Under the pieces are notes generated by a model. That model was not told the origin of the DNA, made no database searches, and was given only the letters and a program-made list of their open reading frames with translations. From Ectothiorhodospiraceae bacterium (GTDB lineage: Bacteria; Pseudomonadota; Gammaproteobacteria; SZUA-152): a stretch of DNA of 50,114 nucleotides. Both the position numbers and the translations under genes were made by a program. Location: positions 1-50,114 of the forward strand of contig NVUB02000179.1 of NCBI GenBank assembly GCA_002401775.2, given 5' to 3'. Positions 44,056 through 50,114 of the stretch are shown here, one piece after another (the stretch's first letter is position 1; each line of letters starts with the position of its first letter).

Positions 44056-44838
44056 CTACCAGACCAACTGGGTCGAAGAAGCCTCGGGGAGAGCATACTC
44101 CGGGGGGTATTCTACACCCATAAAATAAAGCCCGTGCGGCGGTGCCGTTACACCCCCTTGGGTGCGGTCACGGGTTTCCAGCACTTCCCGGCTCCAGTCT
44201 ATGGCCTGTTCACCTGCGCCAATGGCCATCAATACTCCCGCAATATTACGTACCATGTGCTGTAAAAAGGCATTGGCTTCAAGGTCAATAATAATCAGGT
44301 CGTCCCGACGCTGCACCTCCAACTGATGAATGGTACGCACGGAATTGTGGGCCTGACAGGCGACGGCGCGATAGGCATTAAAATCATGCTCGCCCAGTAA
44401 GTGCTGCGCGGCTTGCTGCATTCGAGGTACATCCAAGTGGCGATGATCCCATGACACTCGTCCCGCGGCGAAGGTAGGACGAATGGCACGGGTGGCAATC
44501 ACGTAACGATAACGTCGGCGCAGTGCTGAAAACCGTGCATGAAAGGTCTCGTCCACAGGTGTGGCCCATAGCACCGCTACGGTATGCGCCATGTTAGCAT
44601 TTGTGCCAGATACCCAGGATCGCTCGCGGCGCTGGGCCTCGGTATCAAAATGAATGACCTGACCACAACCGTGAACACCCGCGTCCGTGCGTCCCGCACA
44701 AATAACGTTAACCGGAGTATTGGCCACTTGTGACAGTCCTGCTTCCAGGTTTCCTTGCACCGTCGGTACATCCTGTTTTTGTGCCTGCCAGCCACAAAAA
44801 TGACTGCCATCATACTCAATGCCCATTGCAATACGCAT
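44056..44838 (-). CDS. truA: tRNA pseudouridine(38-40) synthase
   Basis: 260 residues. Catalytic Asp52 in CAGRTDAGVHG; other motifs are GIEYDGSHFCGWQAQ, RRRYRYVI, GEHDFNAYRA and HMVRNIAGVLMAIG. Modifies positions 38-40 of the anticodon arm. It starts 4 bases after the EcfT-like gene and precedes trpF by 53 bases; the fimV-truA-trpF neighbourhood is typical of pseudomonads. Confidence 0.96.
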   Translation of the reverse strand: MRIAMGIEYDGSHFCGWQAQKQDVPTVQGNLEAGLSQVANTPVNVICAGRTDAGVHGCGQVIHFDTEAQRRERSWVSGTNANMAHTVAVLWATPVDETFHARFSALRRRYRYVIATRAIRPTFAAGRVSWDHRHLDVPRMQQAAQHLLGEHDFNAYRAVACQAHNSVRTIHQLEVQRRDDLIIIDLEANAFLQHMVRNIAGVLMAIGAGEQAIDWSREVLETRDRTQGGVTAPPHGLYFMGVEYPPEYALPEASSTQLVW

Positions 44839-44842
44839 TTGA

Positions 44843-45640
44843 TTACACCCAATTCATCATATGATTCTTTACCATCCACAACACACTCGCTAACACCAAA
44901 GGAATTCCCCATTGCATGACCGGTGGCCTTGATTTGTCCGGTAAGACAATTTCACGAAGAGGGGTTGCTTCTCCCTCAGCAATAACCTGGGCGAAAAGCC
45001 GGTGGGCAGTATCCGATATTGCCATCAATTTTGAGCGCCACGTTGAATACCGTGTTGGCTCTAGGGTTGAGTCCTGGGTTGAGTCCAAGGTTGAGTCCAG
45101 AGTTGAGTGCTGGGCGCTATTATTATTTTTCAAGTCACGAGACTCATTGCGAAATGCCTCACGTACCGTGCTTACGGTTTCCAAGGTTAAGGCAATACGT
45201 ACAGCTAAACGTTCATGAGGTACACCTATCCACGCTAAGGGACGCAGACACCAGTGTACCGCCGCAAAAAATTCCAGTTGTCCGGTACTGATAAGCAAGA
45301 CATTCACCGCCGCAACGATCAACACCAAGACCATAATGCGGGACAAACCCAGCAACACACCTTCTTCAGTGGGCCCCCACAACACACCCGAAAATAACAG
45401 TACGCCGGGTGTAAAAAATAAATAAACGATAAATATAGACAGAAACAACCAACGCAAGCGTTTCAACATGGCGATGGCCGTCGCAGCGTGAATACGCTCC
45501 TGACCATTCAACTTAATGACGTAAAGCGGAATAAGCAGCGCCAGTCCCGCCAGTAATACTGGGATGTCGCCCGTTGCTATCATTGCCCCAAAAACCAGGA
45601 AACAAACTATTTTTATTACCGCATGCATAGGCTCGCTCAC
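44843..45640 (-). CDS. EcfT/CbiQ-like transmembrane protein
   Basis: 265 residues, five or so TM helices (IVCFLVFGAMIATGDIPVLLAGLALLIPLYVIKL, WLFLSIFIVYLFFTPGVLLFSGVL, LLGLSRIMVLVLIVAAVNVLLISTG, last one WGIPLVLASVLWMV). The region RIALTLETVSTVREAF matches the coupling helix of EcfT. No ATPase or substrate-binding partner is nearby, so its transport role is open. Residues 178-200 form a DSTL-type repeat encoded by 12-bp units, in the cytoplasmic loop that would carry the coupling motifs. It is 4 bases from truA, so the pair is co-transcribed. Confidence 0.75.
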   Translation of the reverse strand: MSEPMHAVIKIVCFLVFGAMIATGDIPVLLAGLALLIPLYVIKLNGQERIHAATAIAMLKRLRWLFLSIFIVYLFFTPGVLLFSGVLWGPTEEGVLLGLSRIMVLVLIVAAVNVLLISTGQLEFFAAVHWCLRPLAWIGVPHERLAVRIALTLETVSTVREAFRNESRDLKNNNSAQHSTLDSTLDSTQDSTLEPTRYSTWRSKLMAISDTAHRLFAQVIAEGEATPLREIVLPDKSRPPVMQWGIPLVLASVLWMVKNHMMNWV

Positions 45641-45761
45641 AAAAAATGCCGCTGGTACTCATGAGTATCTCGCGAGAATGGTTTGGGGCGGTATTCTACA
45701 CCTCAACGGCATCTCAATCATGCCCTGTGGTCTAAACAACCTGAATTAAACGTACTCAAAT

Positions 45762-45798
45762 AAAAACGGCGCAACCAATAAGTGGTTGCGCCGTTTTT
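45762..45798 (-). terminator. Intrinsic terminator after fimV
   Basis: AAAAACGGCGCAACCA pairs perfectly with TGGTTGCGCCGTTTTT around ATAAG. It lies 50 bases after the fimV stop; the T5 arm ends it on the minus strand, and it is symmetrical enough to act both ways. Confidence 0.92.
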
Positions 45799-45847
45799 GA
45801 TTGTTCGCCCCGTTAAAAAATTAACCAGGGTCTACCAATTACCGAGT

Positions 45848-48592
45848 TCAGGCAAGCTGAGAGATCAATTCCTCAGCCTGTTTCTTCTGATCATCATCAC
45901 CCTCTTCCAATACTTCATCGAGAATGCTTCGTGCGCCATCGCCATCACCCATATCAACATAGGCTTTGGCAAGATCCAGCTTTGTGCCCACTTCATCAAC
46001 CTCACCAAAAACATCATCAAGGTCGTCACCAAGAACATCCTCAAGCTCGTCTGCGTCACCGGTTTCCGCTGTTGCAGTCTCTAAAGCCTCGACGTCAGAA
46101 ACCTCAACCACCGGCGTATCGGTATCCAATGTCAATTCAGTCTCTAATCCGACATCAAGTTCAAGCGTATCGTCCAATGCCAGTTCAGGGCTGGATTCGG
46201 TATCCGGTTCAGAAGCGGGTTCAACGGCAGGTTCTGTACTGAAATCACCCAACCCCTCAATGTCAAAATCCAGACCGCTATCATTATCGGCAGCCGCTTC
46301 CGTTTTAACGCCAGAGATCGCGTCTATGCTGGCGTCAAGATCAAAGTCCAGGGATGAAACATCAAAGTCTAGGCTATTATCATCTGCGGGCTTGTCATCA
46401 GTGGTGCTTTCGCTGGCCAATGCGGGCGCTTCCGTCGCCAGTGGATCTGACCCCATATCCAAATCCATGTCCAAGTCCAGGCTGGTATTGTCTTCCACTT
46501 TTTTAAAGTCCAAGCCAGCAATATCACTGGTTGCTGCTTCCAGTTCAGCAAACACCTCATCCGTATCAGGATCACCACTACCGGCGGCAGAAATAGTATC
46601 TGCATCGAGATCGGTATCCAGGTCAAAATCGAAATCCAACAGGTCATCGTCGCCCACTACTGCCGTTTCTTCCAGGTCTTCCTTCAGGGCTTCGGCAGAT
46701 CCACCGCCAAACAAATCACTACCAGGGCATAACTGAGAACCCATTGTGGCCACTTTGGCCCACATGGGATCAGACTCATCACCCAATGCATCGTGGAATT
46801 CTTGTGCGCCTTGCTCAAAGGCTTCACGATCTTTGGCCGCGAAGGAGACTTCAAGCAGTTTGAGCTTTAACTCATGGCGTTCAGGTTCCTTCAACAAGGC
46901 TTCTTTAAGAATATCTTCCGCTTGTTGATGACGGCCATAAGCGAGGTAAACATCGGCTTCCGATATCGGGTCAACATCCGCTGCATCACCTTCGATGCCA
47001 CTCATCCCGCTCATTTCGCTCATGGCGAAATCACTCACCATGGAGCTTTCACCACCTTGAGCCATGGTTTCAGCCGTGGCACCGGCATCCCCGCCTTCAC
47101 CAACATTCAAAATGCTTTCTTCAAATCCATCTTGCATCTTGCGTCTGCGTTGGATAACCACGGCAATGATCAGTACCAGGATGCCGATGCCACCGTACAT
47201 CACTAATGGATCATCCAATATACCGGGCTCTTCCATAGTGAGAGCAGGCACAGGAGCAGCCTTAGCCGCTTCTTCTTCCATGGCAATCGCTGCCATGTCT
47301 TCATCGATGGCTTTTTCCAGGACATCATCAGACACGACCCCGTCTTTGGCCATCATGTCTTCACCGGCTTCATCCATTGACTCGCCCATTTCTTCTGACG
47401 AGGTTTTGGACATGCTTTCCGACATCATTTCCTCAGGCGCATCCTCAGCACTCAGGTTATTTTGCATGGCGAGCATTTCATCGTCCTTCAGCATAATGAG
47501 ACGCTGCATGGCTTCCAGTTGCTCTTCCATTTCGGATAGACGCGATTTTAGATCATCGGTTTCCTGACGATTGGCATCCAATGCTTCGGCAGCCAGTAAC
47601 AAGTCCTGACGCAGCTGATCGATACCTTCATCACCCGCACCACTGCCAGCACCCTGGCTTCCAGGAGCCACTAATTTAAGACGAGCTTGATCAGTAAACC
47701 TGCTCGCAGCTTCACCCGGCATACCATCTCGAGCGATCCGACCACCTGCTGGCGCATCAACCTGACGAACCAATCTGCCACTCTTTCGTGCTTGCCATTC
47801 CACACGCTGGCGTTCAATTTCAGCATTGGCAGAAGCAACCGTCATATCAGTTAACGCTGCTGAATCACTAACACGCAACACATAACCCGCTTTGAGTTGG
47901 TTAACGTTTCCATTATAAAAAGCATTGGGGTTTTCACGGACAAGTGCCGCCATCATTTGGTTGACAGTGACGCCGCTGGGACGCATTTCATTGGCGATTT
48001 CCCAAAGGGTATCGTTATATCTTACAGGCCCATAAGTAATTTCACCGGCTTGGCGAGTAACAGGGGCAAGTGAAGCGCGTGAACGAATAGGTGCTTGTCG
48101 TGCAGGTGCGGCGCGCGACGCAGGAGCCATTTGCTGCATTGCAGCGGATTGTTGAATGGGAGCCGGTGCTTCGTCAGACAATACTGGGGGGTCTACCAAC
48201 ACCGTAAATTCCCGCAGGATACGGCCACGAGGCCAACGCGCCTCAACGACAAAATCAAGGAAAGGTTCCGTGACGGTTTGAACGGTAGTCAACTGAACGT
48301 AGGCCGTACCGTTTTTACGCTTAATAATTTCAAAATTAATTTTAGTCAGGAAAAAGGCCCTGTCAGCCCCAACACGCTGAAAGTCTTCAGTAGACCCTAG
48401 TTTGACCACAAGGTTATTGAGATCGCCCCGTTGTAACGACAGCAACTCAATCTCAGCGTTCAATGGCTGATTCAATGCCGAATTCATTGCAATGTTACCG
48501 AGGCCCAGCGCATACCCTGCTGCTGGAATCAACATCGCTAAAATGGCCATGACCGGTGCCAATCTCTTAACCGGTGCGAGATGCTTACCCAT
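45848..48592 (-). CDS. fimV: FimV/HubP polar scaffold protein
   Basis: 914 residues. An N-terminal signal (LAPVMAILAMLIPAAGYALG) precedes a FimV N-terminal domain (LGNIAMNSALNQPLNAEIELLS). Then come a LysM-like peptidoglycan-binding part (RYNDTLWEIANEMRPSGVTVNQMMAALV) and a periplasmic coiled coil (LRQDLLLAAEALDANRQ...). One TM helix is MYGGIGILVLIIAVVIQRRRKM. The long acidic cytoplasmic region ends in the FimV C-terminal TPR-like motif KLDLAKAYVDMGDGDGARSILDEVLEEG. FimV organises polar proteins, type IV pili and twitching. GGGAGTAACT precedes the start. Own terminator downstream. Confidence 0.95.
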   Translation of the reverse strand: MGKHLAPVKRLAPVMAILAMLIPAAGYALGLGNIAMNSALNQPLNAEIELLSLQRGDLNNLVVKLGSTEDFQRVGADRAFFLTKINFEIIKRKNGTAYVQLTTVQTVTEPFLDFVVEARWPRGRILREFTVLVDPPVLSDEAPAPIQQSAAMQQMAPASRAAPARQAPIRSRASLAPVTRQAGEITYGPVRYNDTLWEIANEMRPSGVTVNQMMAALVRENPNAFYNGNVNQLKAGYVLRVSDSAALTDMTVASANAEIERQRVEWQARKSGRLVRQVDAPAGGRIARDGMPGEAASRFTDQARLKLVAPGSQGAGSGAGDEGIDQLRQDLLLAAEALDANRQETDDLKSRLSEMEEQLEAMQRLIMLKDDEMLAMQNNLSAEDAPEEMMSESMSKTSSEEMGESMDEAGEDMMAKDGVVSDDVLEKAIDEDMAAIAMEEEAAKAAPVPALTMEEPGILDDPLVMYGGIGILVLIIAVVIQRRRKMQDGFEESILNVGEGGDAGATAETMAQGGESSMVSDFAMSEMSGMSGIEGDAADVDPISEADVYLAYGRHQQAEDILKEALLKEPERHELKLKLLEVSFAAKDREAFEQGAQEFHDALGDESDPMWAKVATMGSQLCPGSDLFGGGSAEALKEDLEETAVVGDDDLLDFDFDLDTDLDADTISAAGSGDPDTDEVFAELEAATSDIAGLDFKKVEDNTSLDLDMDLDMGSDPLATEAPALASESTTDDKPADDNSLDFDVSSLDFDLDASIDAISGVKTEAAADNDSGLDFDIEGLGDFSTEPAVEPASEPDTESSPELALDDTLELDVGLETELTLDTDTPVVEVSDVEALETATAETGDADELEDVLGDDLDDVFGEVDEVGTKLDLAKAYVDMGDGDGARSILDEVLEEGDDDQKKQAEELISQLA

Positions 48593-48739
48593 AGTTACTC
48601 CCGTTTATAGTTTTTTCAGCCTGCCCGTCATTTTCCAATTTGACGTTCAAAATAGGAAACCCATTACAGCATCGGCACCCCATTGGATTTGTTTAGAAAT
48701 ATTAGGCAATTAGCGCAAAGTTTAAGAAGCAACTATAGC

Positions 48740-49774
48740 TTACAAGCCTTCTTTTACCAACAGTTCCAGGATTTGCACACAATTGAGCGCCGCACCTTTA
48801 CGCACATTATCGGCAACTACCCATAAACTTAAACCATATGAGTCAGAAATATCATCTCGTATTCGCCCTACGAACACCGAGTCATTTCCAGCGGCTTCCG
48901 TCACCGCTGTCGGCTGACTGTTCATTTTTTCACCATCCAGCATTTCTACTCCCGGCGCCTTCCGTAATAACGCCTGGGCCTCGGCTGCTCCCAACTCCCC
49001 ACGAGTCTCTATACTCAGCACCTGAGAGTGGCCAAAAAATACCGGGGCTTGCAGCGTCGTTGGATGAATAACGATATCGTCATCCATGAGCACTTTTTTA
49101 GTTGCTCTCACCATTTTCATCTCGCAAGACAAATAACCATTTTCTTCCACGGTATCGACTTGCGGCAGCACATTAAACGCAATCTGTTGAGGAAACGCTT
49201 CACGTTTGACTTCTTGCATATTGAGCAATGCAATCGTCTGGCTGGCAAGTTCGCTCATACCCGCTTTACCCAGTGCAGTTACCGCTTGATAAGTCACCAC
49301 ATTGATACGTTCAATACCCACCGCATCATGAAGCGGCTTAAGTGCTACCAACATTTGTATCGTGGCACTATCCGGGCTAACAATAATGCCGCCCTGTTTA
49401 TTTTTGTCAGGGTAACCCGCCAGTGCCTCTGGGTTAACTTCTGGAATCACCATTGGCGCATTATCGTCATCAGCAAAACACGATGAAGTATCAATAACGA
49501 TACAACCTGCTGTACTCGCTTGAGAAACATACTCGGCGGACACCGCATCGTTGGCCGCAAATATCGCCACGTTGACCTGTGAAAAATCAAAGTCAGCAAC
49601 ATTTTTAACCGTGTGATATTTACCGCCCAGCTCTACTTTTTGCCCGGCCGTATTCGCGCTGGCCAACGGGGAGAAATCTCCCACGGGGAAATCTCGCGCA
49701 TTCAAAAAAGACACAGTGGCCTCACCCACTAAACCGGTCGCTCCGATCAGTGCTATATTTATTTTGTTACTCAT
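48740..49774 (-). CDS. usg: USG-1-like aspartate-semialdehyde dehydrogenase homologue (active-site Cys missing)
   Basis: 344 residues with the Asd fold: GATGLVGEATVSFL at the N-terminus and YQAVTALGKAGMSEL. The canonical NPNCSTIQ reads SPDSATIQ here, so the catalytic Cys (position 136) is Ser. That makes it a Usg-type paralogue rather than a functional Asd; E. coli usg, next to truA, and the Pseudomonas gene before fimV are the closest parallels by position. The function is unknown, possibly structural or regulatory. The true asd would be expected just upstream of the window's right end. Spacing to fimV is 147 bases. Confidence 0.85.
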   Translation of the reverse strand: MSNKINIALIGATGLVGEATVSFLNARDFPVGDFSPLASANTAGQKVELGGKYHTVKNVADFDFSQVNVAIFAANDAVSAEYVSQASTAGCIVIDTSSCFADDDNAPMVIPEVNPEALAGYPDKNKQGGIIVSPDSATIQMLVALKPLHDAVGIERINVVTYQAVTALGKAGMSELASQTIALLNMQEVKREAFPQQIAFNVLPQVDTVEENGYLSCEMKMVRATKKVLMDDDIVIHPTTLQAPVFFGHSQVLSIETRGELGAAEAQALLRKAPGVEMLDGEKMNSQPTAVTEAAGNDSVFVGRIRDDISDSYGLSLWVVADNVRKGAALNCVQILELLVKEGL

Positions 49775-50114
49775 TCTTTGTTACTCACTTACCGTTTATA
49801 TCCCGATTTGAATAAACACTTTTCTGTTTATCATATGCATCTGGCATACAGTCCAGACTTACGTTTGCTTGTATTTGTTTACGACTGATTCATTAGTACG
49901 TTAGGAATAGAAATTAAATAACTCATACCATTAGCATCTCTGCTTCAGCGCGTCTTCACCTAATGCGCCTACTTTTGGCGCCCGTTCTTCAATCACAAAA
50001 GCTCGAAATAAGAGCAACTATTCCTGCACTTTTTCTCAATCAGAACGAACACCACCAAAAGTAGGCGCTCTTAGGCGACAGTAGGCGCTTCTCTTAAGGA
50101 GCCTACTGTTGGTA
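49775..50114. other. Region upstream of usg, no gene, hairpin at right end
   Basis: It contains the CTACTTTTGGCG inverted pair and a GTAGGCGC/GCGCCTAC-rich tail that runs to the window edge. No gene is recognised. Confidence 0.5.
49960..50076. repeat. Inverted repeat related to the 15604-15667 hairpin, copy 2
   Basis: CTAATGCGCCTACTTTTGGCG...CGTTCT at the left pairs with AGAACGAACACCACCAAAAGTAG...CTCTTAGG at the right, with ~50 bases between the arms. The arms share TAAGAGCGCCTACTTTTGG with copy 1. Confidence 0.7.

Noticed and set aside
48740-49774. Calling this gene asd
   Set aside because: The catalytic Cys is absent, and position matches usg; a true asd is more likely outside the window.

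Overview
The window looks like a chromosome segment of a gammaproteobacterium of the Pseudomonas/Cellvibrio type. The main evidence is the minus-strand order usg, fimV, ecfT-like, truA, trpF, trpB, trpA, accD, folC, dedD, cvpA, purF, metZ at the right end. This is essentially the Pseudomonas order, except that trpB and trpA sit between trpF and accD. A lexA-sulA pair, a split-domain FimV/HubP and a ZapG homologue fit the same assignment. No rRNA, tRNA or CRISPR array was seen. Core genes have moderate GC, while several accessory stretches are clearly AT-rich.

Layout. 1-3200: the end of a transposase, a MarR regulator with two short-chain reductase-type genes under a shared palindromic operator, and a compound repeat. 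3200-6800: accessory island with integron-like gene cassettes (a small ORF, a response regulator, a PIN/Phd toxin-antitoxin pair), attC-like sites, what looks like the 5' end of a group IIC intron sitting on one attC, a decayed Rpn-type nuclease gene and a BrnT/BrnA module. 7000-9940: a lipoprotein with DUF4382/DUF5666-like domains. 9940-15300: valS, a DsrC/TusE-like gene, an OB-fold exported protein and a membrane protein. 15300-18830: repeat-rich DNA around a GIDE-domain/EF-hand protein and LemA. 18830-24150: sulA-lexA with two SOS boxes, a GGDEF-EAL protein and ZapG. 24600-28200: two AraC regulators, a VOC protein and a GNAT protein separated by a second attC-like site, and an ABM-domain protein. 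28200-32750: decayed or orphan exported proteins. 33460-49774: the conserved housekeeping block (methionine, purine, folate, fatty acid and tryptophan synthesis, tRNA pseudouridylation, cell-pole organisation).

The most striking feature is the density of small repeats. About ten interspersed families can be recognised, two with target-site duplications (AAACAG or CTAACAC around one, TTTATTGTATTT around another). They sit even inside the trp gene cluster, where one supplies the stop codon of trpF. In addition, five unrelated proteins carry in-frame 12-bp tandem repeats. Several genes are broken by single-base frameshifts, mostly in homopolymer runs, so recent decay and sequencing error must be separated.
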